Of a stretch of DNA of 64,000 nucleotides, positions 41,687 through 51,865 are shown one piece after another. Made by a program: the position numbers and the translations under genes. The DNA lies in the NCBI GenBank assembly GCA_008012315.1, contig SSEL01000006.1:186001-250000 (forward strand), written 5' to 3'. The DNA comes from Rhodospirillaceae bacterium (GTDB lineage: Bacteria; Pseudomonadota; Alphaproteobacteria; Dongiales; Dongiaceae). The notes beneath the pieces were generated by a model. It did not search any database. It had not been told where the DNA came from and saw nothing but the letters and a program-made list of their open reading frames with translations. How positions within the stretch are numbered: position 1 is the stretch's first letter; each line of letters begins with the position of its first letter.

Positions 41687-42547
41687 ATGCAGACGGTAGC
41701 TTATAAGACAGCCGACGTGGACGGGTTGAACATCTTCTTTCGCGAAGCCGGCCCCAAGGATGCGCAAACACTGCTGCTGCTTCATGGGTTTCCCAGTGCG
41801 GGCCATATGTTCCGCGACCTCATTCCCAGGCTCGCCAGCGAATTTCACGTTGTTGCGCCCGACCTGCCTGGTTTCGGTCAATCTGACATGCCGGATAGGG
41901 GCAGCTTCAGGTACACTTTCGCCAATATTGCGAAAATTGTCGCTCGCTTTACCGAGGTGATCCGCGTTCACCGTTTCGCGGCTTATGTCTTCGACTATGG
42001 GGCGCCGATAGGTTTTCGGTTGGCAGCACAATATCCGGCTCGTATTGCTGGCATCGTTTCTCAAAATGGAAATGCCTATGCCGATGGCTTGAGCGACAGT
42101 TGGAAGCCTATTCAGTCATATTGGGAGCATCCAACCGATGCGAATCGCAACGCTCTTAGAATTCTTCTCACGCCAGAGACGACCAGATGGCAATATACGC
42201 ATGGTGTTGCCGACGCTTCTCAGGTTTCGCCTGATGGTTACACGCTCGACAATTTCTATTTGGCCCGGCCTGGCGCCGATGAGGTGCAGTTGGACCTTTT
42301 CGGCGATTATAAGAGCAACGTGGAGCTATATCCGGAGTTTCAAGCTTATTTTCGGAAATACCAGCCCCCGCTTCTAGCTGTTTGGGGCAGGAACGATCCG
42401 TTCTTCTTGCCGGCAGGTGCCGAGGCCTTCAAGCGAGATCTGATGCATGCGGAGGTCCGCTTGCTGGAAACCGGCCATTTCGCGCTGGAAACTCACTGCG
42501 ATGAGATTGCAGCCGCCATCCGTGGCTTTCTCACTCAGAACCCCTGA
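41687..42547 (+). CDS. Alpha/beta hydrolase with Asp nucleophile (dehalogenase/epoxide-hydrolase type)
   Basis: A 286-residue hydrolase: oxyanion LLHGFPSAGHMFRDL, nucleophile elbow VFDYGAPIGFRLA (Asp in place of Ser), LAVWGRNDPFF and the histidine LLETGHFALE. The Asp elbow is typical of haloalkane dehalogenases and epoxide hydrolases; substrate unknown. ATG 41687 sits 5-7 bases after AGAGGTGA, a better fit than the ATG one codon earlier. It is ~130 bp downstream of DUF417 and probably co-regulated. Confidence 0.87.
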   Translation: MQTVAYKTADVDGLNIFFREAGPKDAQTLLLLHGFPSAGHMFRDLIPRLASEFHVVAPDLPGFGQSDMPDRGSFRYTFANIAKIVARFTEVIRVHRFAAYVFDYGAPIGFRLAAQYPARIAGIVSQNGNAYADGLSDSWKPIQSYWEHPTDANRNALRILLTPETTRWQYTHGVADASQVSPDGYTLDNFYLARPGADEVQLDLFGDYKSNVELYPEFQAYFRKYQPPLLAVWGRNDPFFLPAGAEAFKRDLMHAEVRLLETGHFALETHCDEIAAAIRGFLTQNP

Positions 42548-42679
42548 CGCGTCCGGCGATTAGCTCAAACGGTTGGTTGACATGGGGCATGCCAGCCCGC
42601 GATCCCTTTCGAAAAATTCCGTAGCTGACGCCTTTATTGGAAAACGCAGGACTCGATGGAGCAGCGCCGATCTTTCCAC

Positions 42680-43335
42680 TCAGCGGGACCTATGCCCTTT
42701 GAGATTAGGTAGCGCCGCAAGGACAGTATCCGGTTGGAGCTGATGCCGATAATCGACATCTATGAATGAAAGAACAATCCGCGAATCGCGGTCGATGACA
42801 TAGGTGGCGGGTAAAGGCATTCTCAAGCTCCAGCTACCGCGGACGGCAGGGAAGCGCCATGCCGTGTATAGAGATCACGCAGCGAAAACGCTAATCAAAT
42901 CGGATACCGTATGCCTCGCCCACTTTCGAACCAGGGTCCAGTAGCTTGGTGAAAGGACTACGCGCATTGTTTTCACCTTTCGCGGCGCTGCCATAGTCAG
43001 GGGAGATGGCCACCAGGGTAGCTCCTAGAACCCCCATTTCATGGCTTTGGCCGCAAGCCGCTCAAGTTCGAGATTGCAATAGGGACACCAGTCGCCTTGA
43101 TGGACGTTAATGACGACAGGCCCTACGCCAGGAGGTTTGCGAGCGCCACCTCGTCGCCAGCGACCCTATTCAACCTGAACGGGGGGTGTGAGATCTCCCA
43201 CCTTCGGCGCGAGGGTAGACGGCGCGATCGACAATTGCATCGCATCGGGCATCGCTGCGACGAATTCCGGCTCGAGGTCGGCTGTCCGGCTCAGGCTCTC
43301 GCTTGACAGTCGGGAGGGCGATCTGACGGTGGCAT
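42680..43335 (-). pseudogene. Redoxin/peroxiredoxin-like pseudogene, several frameshifts
   Basis: Pieces in different minus frames assemble into a full AhpC/TSA-type redoxin: ESLSRTADLEPEFVAAMPDA, then LAPKVGDLTPP, an in-frame TAG, GPVVINVHQGDWCPYCNLEL with the active cysteine pair, GATLVAISPDYGSAAKG, DPGSKVGEAYGIRFD then stop, FSLRDLYTRHGASLPS, and LPATYVIDRDSRIVLSFIDV to the end at LAALPNLKGHRSR. At least four lesions are visible. AAGGA precedes the ATG at 43335. Confidence 0.88.
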
Positions 43336-43452
43336 ATTGATTTCCTTTCTGATGTGTCTGTTCCGACCTCGCTCGGTGAAGAGCGGTCCGAAGTCTGCGA
43401 CGGATTGCAATGATCGATTTGTACGGCGATCGGTGGGCAGACGCAGAACGCC

Positions 43453-43803
43453 CTACCAATCATGGGGATTGCTGCGGTTGAGTTCCCTGGAAATGCGCCA
43501 GTGGATGCGTTTTGCTTTGTCCGTCTGGCCCAGCTGCGTGTAGCACCTTTCGAGAGTCTTCAGTGCATCCAAGTGGCCGCTTCGTTCGCCGTAGCCTGCC
43601 TCTTGGAGCGCCGATATCGATTTAAGGCAGAATGTCGATGTCGGATCATTCTGGGAGGAACCGATGCTGGCCTCCGGGGCTTGTGGGGCCGCGGCCAAAG
43701 GCTCGCTCGCACAGGCACCTAAAGATAGAAGGGGGAGTAATGTGATGACCGCGAACGAGAGTCTCGGAAGCGGGATGGGCTTATAGTCGTGGGGGGCTGG
43801 CAT
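43453..43803 (-). CDS. Putative lipoprotein with TPR-like tail
   Basis: A 116-residue protein with a lipobox (LPLLSLGAC) after a hydrophobic stretch, a linker, then FCLKSISALQEAGYGERSG and LKTLERCYTQLGQTDKAKRI, which reads as one tetratricopeptide-like helical pair. AAAGGA lies eight bases before the ATG at 43803. The frame is open far upstream to 44073, but that part is unlikely to be translated. Function unknown; it would sit on the inner or outer membrane facing the periplasm. Confidence 0.65.
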   Translation of the reverse strand: MPAPHDYKPIPLPRLSFAVITLLPLLSLGACASEPLAAAPQAPEASIGSSQNDPTSTFCLKSISALQEAGYGERSGHLDALKTLERCYTQLGQTDKAKRIHWRISRELNRSNPHDW

Positions 43804-45021
43804 TGGGATGGTCCTTTGGTAACTGAATCGACTGGTCAATGCGGGTTCGTCGAGGGCCTGAAGAGCAGTTCGATCGCGGGAAGCGGCAGCTACCAATAAT
43901 ATGATTTGCCGTCGCTTCGCCCTCTTGCCGGCTCGACGAAAACTAGTATTGCGGCGGTTGCTATTCATGCCCGTTTGACTCAAATCTGCTTGATTGAGCC
44001 GCGATATCTCATTGCTGGTGCGATTCTCCGATGGGGTTTCAGCCGCCACCGTTCGGCCTTGTCTTCTCCGCATCTCAACAGTCGTTACAGGACACCGCTC
44101 TTCCCTGTAGCTTTGCCGGCCTGGGGCATTGGAGAGAACGTGGCGTGGCGGGGAAGCAATGCCATCAATGGGGAAAGGAAGGACTATCGAGGGCCACGGC
44201 AGGGATGTCGCGCATCACGCGTCCGACGTTGAGACGCTCTGACATGTTTTTGAGACCTTCTGGCATTCAAGTAGGTGCGTGAACAAGCTAGATAGTCCCG
44301 GCAGAGATGGTCAAGTTAAAGAGCTTTCTGATGTTTCGTATGTGGCTCGGCAGCATCGATGGCGCTACGGCGCAAGGCTATCGCGGATATGGAAATCTAT
44401 CTGTGGCCCGCGGAATAGCCTGCGGTGACTACCAAGCTGCAGCCGTGCGACCCTTACTGCTTCTTCGCCCAGGTCGCTCCTGCCTGGGCGGCCCACACGA
44501 GTGGCTTCTTGCTCGTGTGTTGTCCGGGCCCATGTTTCCCCTCTGGCCCCGGACTTGATGGGGCGGCATGCCGGTGTGAGTGTAGAGGCTTCACTGCCAG
44601 CATGCCGCTGCCCTCTGAGATGACAAAAGGCCGTATTTGCGCTTAGCGCACAAATTTGGCGAAGGCGAGCACCAAATATCACGGGATTTCCGAGTTCATT
44701 TGCATTGGATTTTTTGAGCCGGCAAACATCGAGCCATAAGGGAGAGCGGCGAATACGCCGTCCATGTGGAGGCATGAATTGATTAGGTAACTGGTCAAAA
44801 GAACCAAGCAGGGAGCGCACCAGGAGCTTTGCACAGAAATAGGCGGCGAATGCGTGCTCATATGCCAGGTGTCGAGGATACGCCATAGGCGAAACCTCGA
44901 GAGCGCCTGAACAACGGCATCCCCAACCAAGTGACCATCAAGCGTGAATTCGCCGAGCGGCATGCACGAGCGTGCCTGAAAGCGTGCCATGCCGGCGGTC
45001 GAGATAACAGGGAGAAACGAT
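43804..45021. other. 1.2-kb stretch without a supported gene
   Basis: Both strands carry frames up to ~170 codons (for example minus 44365-44886), but none has family-like sequence or a good ribosome site. The right end must contain the promoter of the outer-membrane protein at 45022. Confidence 0.5.
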
Positions 45022-46476
45022 ATGAGCGACTTCAAAGGAAGCTCATTCAGATGGGGCGTTCGCAGCCGGAAACCGATGTGTCGGCAAATGTCCAAAGATT
45101 GGCGGTCTGCGATGGCGGCAATGGTGATGGCCAGTGCCAGCATTTTGTTGGTCGCACAAAGAGCGTCGGCGGACGATCCGTCCAGCGCTTCATCTGGCTT
45201 CCTTCAAACTAAGCTGGGTGGTTTGAACCTAACATTCGGTGGTAAAGCAGGGCTGGGCTACGTAGCGACCGGAAACACAAATTTCGGCGATGGCTTCAGG
45301 GATCGGGGGAAGTCGGTCGATCACGATGTGGATTATGGGGAGGGCTTCGTCGAACCGCGTCTGGATCTCGACTATCAGACGGAAAAATATGGCGAGTTTT
45401 ACGGAGCGGTCGCGGCAATCGGAGCCCAAACGATTGGCGGCGATCCGGGGGGATATACCTCACATAGCCCCAACGACGTCAGTGTTGGTCAGCTCTTCGC
45501 AGGATGGAAATCGGGTGATCTACTGTCGTCTTCCTTTGGCAAAGACGCTTTGACCGTCTCCGGTGGGCGGCAGGATTTTCATATTGGAGACGGCTTTCTC
45601 GTTTGGGACGGCAATTTTGATGCGGGCGGGGACGGTGCCTACTGGTTGGCACCGCGCACAGCATTCGACAACACCACCATCGTTACCTTGAATACCGGTC
45701 CAGTTCACGCGGACACCTTCTATCTCAAGAGCGACAAGGATAACGACCATAGCGAGCTGGCCGGCACCAACGTGGAATATCACAAGGATGGCTTCGGTAC
45801 CTTGGGTGCGACGTATTTCAACATCTTCGATTCCGACGACAAGCTCTACATCCGAAATGGAATGAATGTTGCCAGCATGCGTGTTTCCGACATCAAAATC
45901 CCTAGCGTCGACGGATTGACAGTCCGTGGGGAGTATGCGCGGGAATGGGGCGGGCGCAATGGCATCAAGACCGACGCCTATGGCTGGTATGCGGAAATCG
46001 ATTATAGCTTGGCAAGTTATCTGCCATGGTCGCCGACATTGAGCTATCGCTACAGTGCATTTTCCGGCGATTCCAATCCGGACAACAAGACCAACACTAG
46101 CTTCGATCCGCTTTTCTTTGGTGCCGGGCGTGGTTGGGGAACATGGTATCAGGGCGAAATTGTTGGCGAATATCTGCTGTTCAACAGCAACAATCGCGTC
46201 AACACTGTGCAACTTAATGTCAAGCCTGCCGATTCTCTAAGCACCGGGCTGATTTACTTCAATTTCTCCCTGGATAAGGGAAACTACGGCGGCTCCTCGG
46301 TAAAGAGTAAAAGCTTCGCAAACGAAGTAGATCTCTATGCAGATTGGAGCGTGAATGATCACCTTTATATGGGGGCTGTCGGAGGGATCGGCTTTGCGGG
46401 TGCGGCCGCGAAGCAGGCTTTCGGGAATAACGATGTCTATCAGTTGGCGGAATTCATCATGACCGTAACATATTGA
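45022..46476 (+). CDS. Outer-membrane beta-barrel, alginate-export/porin-like
   Basis: A 484-residue exported protein with an export region ending near AQRASA. It has repeated amphipathic strands typical of alginate-export-type porins: LNLTFGGKAGLGYVATGNTN, VEPRLDLDYQTEKYGEFYG, GRQDFHIGDGFLVWDG, GYAWEID-like AYGWYAEIDYSLASYLPW and a terminal IMTVTY with an aromatic last residue. GGGAG lies seven bases before the ATG. It is probably a substrate-specific channel; the solute is unknown. Codon use is less GC-biased than in the methanol locus, suggesting acquisition. Confidence 0.82.
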   Translation: MSDFKGSSFRWGVRSRKPMCRQMSKDWRSAMAAMVMASASILLVAQRASADDPSSASSGFLQTKLGGLNLTFGGKAGLGYVATGNTNFGDGFRDRGKSVDHDVDYGEGFVEPRLDLDYQTEKYGEFYGAVAAIGAQTIGGDPGGYTSHSPNDVSVGQLFAGWKSGDLLSSSFGKDALTVSGGRQDFHIGDGFLVWDGNFDAGGDGAYWLAPRTAFDNTTIVTLNTGPVHADTFYLKSDKDNDHSELAGTNVEYHKDGFGTLGATYFNIFDSDDKLYIRNGMNVASMRVSDIKIPSVDGLTVRGEYAREWGGRNGIKTDAYGWYAEIDYSLASYLPWSPTLSYRYSAFSGDSNPDNKTNTSFDPLFFGAGRGWGTWYQGEIVGEYLLFNSNNRVNTVQLNVKPADSLSTGLIYFNFSLDKGNYGGSSVKSKSFANEVDLYADWSVNDHLYMGAVGGIGFAGAAAKQAFGNNDVYQLAEFIMTVTY

Positions 46477-46949
46477 GGTTTTCTTCACGGCATCTGAGGC
46501 GCGCTTGCCGCGCATATCAAGCGGCGGACATAAACTCGAGAGGTCACACCGATCAATCCGCGAGCATCCGCCGATTTCGCTGAAGGGAGAAGTGTCGCAT
46601 CGATAAGAAGTGAGCTAGTTGTTCGAACGTCCGGCGTCAGTTTCACGGAAACATCACAGAAAGCCACGCATCTCCAATCAAATGCGAACACACATTCCGG
46701 CGGCCAAATGCGTTAACCTGCGACACCCCATACAAAGGTATGGGAACTTCCATCATGATCGAGAGATTGTGCGCTGGGGCTTCGAGGGACATCGTCTGGG
46801 ATATGGATACTTCTCACCTGGATGAGGAATCAATTACTAAGTCTGCATTCCATATGAAATCCTTTCCACTAGGGAGGCTTAGCCATCGAATACGACGGGA
46901 CATTCTTCGTCACGGCGACAGCGCCTCGGCATTGCGTGCAGGAGATCAA
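46477..46949. other. Intergenic region before the winged-helix/ATPase gene
   Basis: About 470 bp. The downstream gene's frame is open back to 46740, but the AGGAG-preceded ATG at 46950 is the better start. No other gene is supported. Confidence 0.5.
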
Positions 46950-48593
46950 ATGTTTGGTGTCAAATCGCTCAATCAGTCGGGGAACATCGTCAGCCGGGAA
47001 GGAGAGTGCATCGATCATCAAGGCAGGCTTCGAAAGGACGAAGCCGAGGTGCCCATAGATGAAATTAGATTCGGTCCTTTCCGGCTTCTGCCGACGCAAC
47101 GGCTTCTATTGGACGGCGACAGTCCGGTGCGAATTGGAAGCCGAGCCTTGGACGTCCTCATAATTCTTGCCTCACAACCTGGTCAGTTGGTCAGCAAGAA
47201 AGAGCTAGTGGCGACCGTATGGCCCGACACCTGCGTCGGTGAAGGAAACCTCAAGGTCCATATGGCAGCCTTGCGGCGGACCATCGGAGACGGTCAGTCC
47301 GGCAAGCGATATATCTCCACGGTCCCTGGACGCGGCTACTGCTTCGTGGCGCCAATCATCCAATCTGAGGCGCCACAGATCGTGGCGACGAGGCACCAAC
47401 CCGTCACCGTGCCGGTCAATGTGCCGAAGTCGTTGGCCAGACTGTTCGGGATCGATCAGGTTGCGGCAAGAATTTCAGAGCTGCTCAAACGTCATCGACT
47501 GATCACGCTCACCGGACCGGGAGGCATTGGGAAGACAAGTGCCGCGCTCGCTGCGGCCAGGGGCCTCGCCGAATGTTATGAGCATGGCATTTGTTTTGTC
47601 GATCTGGCGTCGGTCAACAACCCAGCACTCCTCAGCGATCTGGTGGCGTCCGCCATGCGCATTCGGAACCATTCGAAGGTATCGACAGCGGACCTACTGA
47701 CATGGATTAGTGGAAAACGCATGCTGATTCTGCTCGACAATTGCGAGCATCTGATTGATGACGTCGCTGATCTCGTAATCAAGATGATCCAAGCGGCGCC
47801 CGGCGTTCAGATCCTGGCGACAAGTCGAGAGGCATTAAGTGTCGACGGGGAGCATGTTTACCACATCCCCATGCTCGCCGTTCCAAAATCGAGCAAGGGC
47901 CTAGGGGTCAGGGAGGCGCTGGAATTCCCGGCCATTCGACTCTTTGTTGAGCGTGCGGCAGACGTTCTTGATGGCTTTGATCTCGCTGAAGAAGATGTGC
48001 CGACCGTTTGCCAAATTTGCCGCAAGCTGGAGGGCTTACCGCTCGCCATCGAGCTCGCAGCCGGCAGCATGCCGGCATTCGGTCTTCAAGGGATAGTCTT
48101 AGGCGCGGAGCGGCCTTTACACTTTCCGACAGTTGGCCGTCGCGATGCACCCGCCCGGCAGCGGACCCTGCGTGCTACCGTCGACTGGAGCTACGTCCTC
48201 TTGAGCGAAGCAGAAAGGCGAGTCCTGCAGCGTTTGTCGATCCTTCCAGAAAAATTTAGCATGGAGCACGCGGCGACGATTGGTGCCGAGGCGGGGGAGG
48301 CAGAGGCCGAGGTAATGGAGCGAGTGATCTCGCTCGTTGTGAAGTCACTTGTAATCGCGTCGCGGTGCGGAACCGATACAGAGCTGCGGCTGCAATCACC
48401 GACCCGTGCTTATGCGGCAGAGCGACTCGAAGAGAGTCGCGATCGAGATTCGCAGAGAAGCCACGCTGGTCGTGGTCTGCGAGGGACCGAGCGTATTTTT
48501 GTCCGCAGACAGGCCCTTGATCGAAGAGACATGATATCGGGCGATCGGAGCGATCGCCCGTCATGTGAGTCCACTCATCACCGGCTGGCTTGA
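46950..48593 (+). CDS. Winged-helix / STAND-ATPase regulator, C-terminally truncated
   Basis: A 547-residue regulator. First comes an OmpR/PhoB-type winged helix (IRFGPFRLLPTQRLLLDGDS, LVSKKELVATVWPDTCVGEG, RYISTVPGRGYCFVAP). Then an NB-ARC/AfsR-like ATPase follows with Walker A LTGPGGIGKTSAALAAARGL, Walker B MLILLDNCEHLIDDV and LATSREALSVDGEHVYHIP, plus LEGLPLAIELAAG. Homologs usually continue with several hundred residues of TPR-like sensor repeats; here family-like sequence ends at SPTRAYAAERLEESRDR and the rest is unlike. A frameshift or deletion near 48440 is likely, so activity is doubtful. Confidence 0.8.
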   Translation: MFGVKSLNQSGNIVSREGECIDHQGRLRKDEAEVPIDEIRFGPFRLLPTQRLLLDGDSPVRIGSRALDVLIILASQPGQLVSKKELVATVWPDTCVGEGNLKVHMAALRRTIGDGQSGKRYISTVPGRGYCFVAPIIQSEAPQIVATRHQPVTVPVNVPKSLARLFGIDQVAARISELLKRHRLITLTGPGGIGKTSAALAAARGLAECYEHGICFVDLASVNNPALLSDLVASAMRIRNHSKVSTADLLTWISGKRMLILLDNCEHLIDDVADLVIKMIQAAPGVQILATSREALSVDGEHVYHIPMLAVPKSSKGLGVREALEFPAIRLFVERAADVLDGFDLAEEDVPTVCQICRKLEGLPLAIELAAGSMPAFGLQGIVLGAERPLHFPTVGRRDAPARQRTLRATVDWSYVLLSEAERRVLQRLSILPEKFSMEHAATIGAEAGEAEAEVMERVISLVVKSLVIASRCGTDTELRLQSPTRAYAAERLEESRDRDSQRSHAGRGLRGTERIFVRRQALDRRDMISGDRSDRPSCESTHHRLA

Positions 48594-49325
48594 TCTCTCC
48601 CTCAGGCGGGGCGCTCTGTCCTAGGTCCGAACGGGATGCCAGGCTGCGCTCGGCCCTTCCCGATGGGCGTTGCCGTTCTGTGAAATATCTCTGTGATCCG
48701 TTCGGGGTCTCGCCAATCTGAGGCTCGTCGTCGAGCGTTAGTCGAAGAGATAGATCTCAAGGTACCTTAACCCGGCTGCTTCGTGAACCGTCGGTTACAC
48801 GCGCGACGTTGTGAATGTGTAATGGAAGGCTGACAGCCTGGCGTCTCTGATTGCGGAGGCCAGTGAGATCGGACGCTACCACGTCATACTGCCCGGTGAA
48901 ATCCGGGATGAGGTCGCGAACATATGGCTCGAGCTTATGAGCCAGTAGCGCAGCGGTAAGGGCCGTGCGGCGACGAAGCCGGTTTCACGGCGAAATGCCT
49001 TAAACATTGACGTCGGCTTGGCGATCTCTCTTCAGGCGTCATTATTGGCCTCTGTCATCGCTCGCCTTTGAAAATGCCTCGTTAAAGTCCACCGACCAGT
49101 TGCGGCCTTTAGATCCAATCAAAGGAGGATAATGCCATTTGATTCGAAGGGCCTTTATTTCGCAGATCGCATAGGTGTGCCTACAAAGAAATAGTCAAAC
49201 CCCAGAATTCTTTCCGTGCTCCGAATACCCGACGGGATATGCAGGAGCGGTAACATCCGCTATGGAGTTCGAATTCAATCTACGTGGGGACGAAGATGAT
49301 ATACTTAACCGAGAGGCGCCTGTAG
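48594..49325. other. Intergenic / decayed region
   Basis: About 730 bp with no supportable gene. It lies where the C-terminal repeats of the preceding regulator would be expected, but I could not recover them in any frame. It should also hold the promoter of the histidine kinase gene. Confidence 0.5.
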
Positions 49326-50966
49326 ATGGCGCTCAAGACCGAACCTGTTGAATTGGCGCTTGTTGCGAAGGCTATTCGCGACATCTCAAAAGAGATGAGC
49401 TATGCGGGTCTCGCGAGGGCTCTTCTCAAGGCGTTGCTCGACTATTCCGGAGCTACAAGAGGAGCAGTGCTCCTGAGCAGGGGTGGCGCACTTCTTGCCA
49501 AAGCTGACGCGAGCTTTCCTCGTGCGATGGAGAAGGTAATAGTCTCTCATCCTCCAGTCACCGATTTCCGGTTGCCTGAGGATCTCGACGAATGTGTCCT
49601 TACGCGCCAGGAGACCATCTGCAGAAATCAATGTCGCTCCGCATTCCAACCAGCGGCACGCGCACCTGGCCACGATATCTCTGTCGTTTGCCTCCCTCTT
49701 ATTAGCCAAGATCAGACCATCGGCGTCGTCTATTTGGAATCGGAAGAGGAAGGAAGAGCGTCTAATCCAGCTTGCATCTCGATCATCTCCATATTGGCCT
49801 CGCAAGCCGCGACGTCTTTCCAGTCAGTTGAGCTCTTCGAGGCGCTACGCGAAACCAATATGTGGATGACCAAGGGGCAGCAGCTCGGCCGCATGGGTAG
49901 CTATCGTTGGAACACTCGAACACTGTTCTCTCGCGGATCACGGGAGTGCTATCGCATTATTGGGCTCGATCCCGCCGTAAATCCGGTCCCATTTCAGGAT
50001 TTTCTAGACCGAATACATCCTGATGATCTTCCTGGCCTCGACCAAGCGCTGGGGAAAGCACTGAGCACCAAATCGGCATTCAGCCATGAGTATCGCGTTA
50101 TCCACAAAGACGGAACGGTTCTCGACGTCATTGCCGTTGGACAGTTCGACATGGGGCCATCGGGCGATACCGAACTTGAGGGCATAATTGCCGACATCAC
50201 TGAGCGGAAAGCCGCAGAACAATCGCTCACTGATGCCCGCGCCGAGCTCGCCCGTGCTGCACGCCTCGTCTCACTCGGGGAATTGGCCGGTTCGATTATT
50301 CATGAAGTCAACCAGCCCTTAACCAGCATAACGATGAGCACAGAGGCTTGTCTGCGGTGGCTCGCCAAGGAGCCGGCACAGCCGGACGAAGCGCGAAAGG
50401 CTATATTGCAAGTCCGCGATCAAAGCCAACGGGCGATCAATATTGTGAGCGGCTTGACAGCATTGGTCCGAAATAACCAACCCAAATTCGCCGATTTGCA
50501 GATAAACGACACCATTAAGGATGTCCTTGTATTATCAAGTAGAGAACTCGAACGTGCCAGCGTAACACAATTGCTTGACCTCGAGGCTTCTATGCCGCTT
50601 ATTGAGGGCGATTATGTCCAGCTGCAACAAGTTGTACTAAATCTGGTGCGCAATGCAGTTGAAGCTATGGCCGATATTACTGACAGGTCGCGGGTTTTAA
50701 CGGTGGGATCAAGGCTCTCCGAGGGTCAGGCCCTTGTATCTATCGCCGACACGGGACCAGGCATCGGGTCGGAGAGCAGAGATCGCATTTTTAACGCACT
50801 CTATACGACAAAAACAGACGGTTTAGGCCTTGGTCTCTCGATCTGCAGAAAGATCGTTGAAGCTCATGGAGGAAATCTATGGTTGCGGATGAAACCAACG
50901 CAAGGCGCGGAGTTCACGTTCACGCTGCCGCTTCGCCAGGCGAGGAAAAGAATAGCGAAGAATTGA
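49326..50966 (+). CDS. GAF-PAS sensor histidine kinase (soluble)
   Basis: A 546-residue cytoplasmic kinase. A GAF domain (residues ~20-180, with DISVVCLPLISQDQTIGVVY) is followed by a PAS domain with PAC (RIHPDDLPGLDQALGKAL, EYRVIHKDGTVLDVIAVGQF). Then comes the dimerisation H-box GSIIHEVNQPLTSI (His near base 50301) and an HATPase (NLVRNAVEAM, IADTGPGIG, GLGLGLSICRKIVEAHGG). It lacks transmembrane helices. The layout matches the C-terminal half of large rhizobial multidomain kinases, so it may be a descendant lacking the N-terminal kinase/ATPase part. The response-regulator gene follows at once. Confidence 0.9.
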   Translation: MALKTEPVELALVAKAIRDISKEMSYAGLARALLKALLDYSGATRGAVLLSRGGALLAKADASFPRAMEKVIVSHPPVTDFRLPEDLDECVLTRQETICRNQCRSAFQPAARAPGHDISVVCLPLISQDQTIGVVYLESEEEGRASNPACISIISILASQAATSFQSVELFEALRETNMWMTKGQQLGRMGSYRWNTRTLFSRGSRECYRIIGLDPAVNPVPFQDFLDRIHPDDLPGLDQALGKALSTKSAFSHEYRVIHKDGTVLDVIAVGQFDMGPSGDTELEGIIADITERKAAEQSLTDARAELARAARLVSLGELAGSIIHEVNQPLTSITMSTEACLRWLAKEPAQPDEARKAILQVRDQSQRAINIVSGLTALVRNNQPKFADLQINDTIKDVLVLSSRELERASVTQLLDLEASMPLIEGDYVQLQQVVLNLVRNAVEAMADITDRSRVLTVGSRLSEGQALVSIADTGPGIGSESRDRIFNALYTTKTDGLGLGLSICRKIVEAHGGNLWLRMKPTQGAEFTFTLPLRQARKRIAKN

Positions 50967-50977
50967 GCACAACCTCA

Positions 50978-51583
50978 ATGGGGTGGGTCCACGTCATCGA
51001 CGACGACAGGTGGGTTCGGGAGGAAATCGGCAATCTCCTTCGGTCCATGGGCTACAATGTTTCCCTCTACAAGGCCGCGTCAGAGTTTCTTGCGGTCGAC
51101 TTGCCAGACATTCCTGCATGTCTGGTCTTGGATGTCCGGCTGCCGGATATCAATGGCCTTCAGCTCCAGGAGTCCCTCGCAAAAGTCAACATCCGTCTGC
51201 CTGTTATATTCATGACTGGCTATGGGGATATCCCAATGTCCGTAAAGGGCATGAAGGCTGGAGCGATAGACTTCCTTACCAAGCCCTTGCGCGACCAAGA
51301 TCTTCTCGATGCTGTCGCAGCTGCGATCCGGCTGGACCAGATACGGCGCCAGGAGGCGGCCAGGCTCTCCCATCTGCAGCAACGATTTCAGTCATTATCG
51401 CCCCGCGAGCAGCAAGTGATGAGGCTGGTCGCAGCCGGATTGATGAATAAGCAGATCGCGAATGAACTCTCGATCAGCGAAGTGACGGTGAAGATGCACC
51501 GTGGAAGCGTTATGAAGAAGGTCGGAACGAGGTCAGTGGCTGAACTGGCCCGCATCGCAGAAGCCCTGGGCATCCAAAGATAG
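50978..51583 (+). CDS. FixJ/NarL-type response regulator
   Basis: A 201-residue regulator with a receiver domain (VHVIDDDRWVREEIG, phosphoacceptor Asp in CLVLDVRLPDINGL, MTGYGDIPMSV, FLTKPLRDQDLL) and a LuxR-type HTH (LSPREQQVMRLVAAGLMNKQ, ELSISEVTVKMHRGSVMKK). It is the probable partner of the upstream kinase, 11 bp away. An ATG at 50879, preceded by GGAGG, would add 33 residues overlapping the kinase gene; that GGAGG encodes the conserved HGGN of the kinase and may be fortuitous. Confidence 0.9.
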   Translation: MGWVHVIDDDRWVREEIGNLLRSMGYNVSLYKAASEFLAVDLPDIPACLVLDVRLPDINGLQLQESLAKVNIRLPVIFMTGYGDIPMSVKGMKAGAIDFLTKPLRDQDLLDAVAAAIRLDQIRRQEAARLSHLQQRFQSLSPREQQVMRLVAAGLMNKQIANELSISEVTVKMHRGSVMKKVGTRSVAELARIAEALGIQR

Positions 51584-51865
51584 TGCGCCGCCGGCCTCAC
51601 CACCCATACTAAGGTATGTATAAGACTATCAGAGTCGAGAGATTGTGACCACAAGTTATAGGAAGCATCCTTATAAAAAGCTTTCGACAACCAGTCGGGG
51701 CAGCTGGACCAACTCTAGCACGCAAGGAAGCTGCATCATGACCGTCACTACGCGGCTTCACGTATTTCACTCGGAATCGATGCCGGCTTGCTCGCGCGCT
51801 CACGCAGCGCGGTTTTCTGTGCGTTGTGAGTAGGCCACGGTTCGCAAGTTGAGATTTGAAGATTA

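Noticed and set aside
43804..44073. 90-residue N-terminal extension of the lipoprotein
   Set aside because: The lipobox must be near the N-terminus, and ATG 43803 has a good ribosome site.
44365..44886. 173-codon minus-strand frame
   Set aside because: No recognisable domain, no ribosome site, irregular composition.
45022..46476. TonB-dependent lanthanide receptor (LutH-like)
   Set aside because: The barrel is too short at 484 residues and has no plug domain or TonB box; alginate-export-type porin fits better.
51645..51833. 62-codon frame between the two response-regulator genes
   Set aside because: Ser/Thr/Arg-rich, no ribosome site and no similarity to known proteins.
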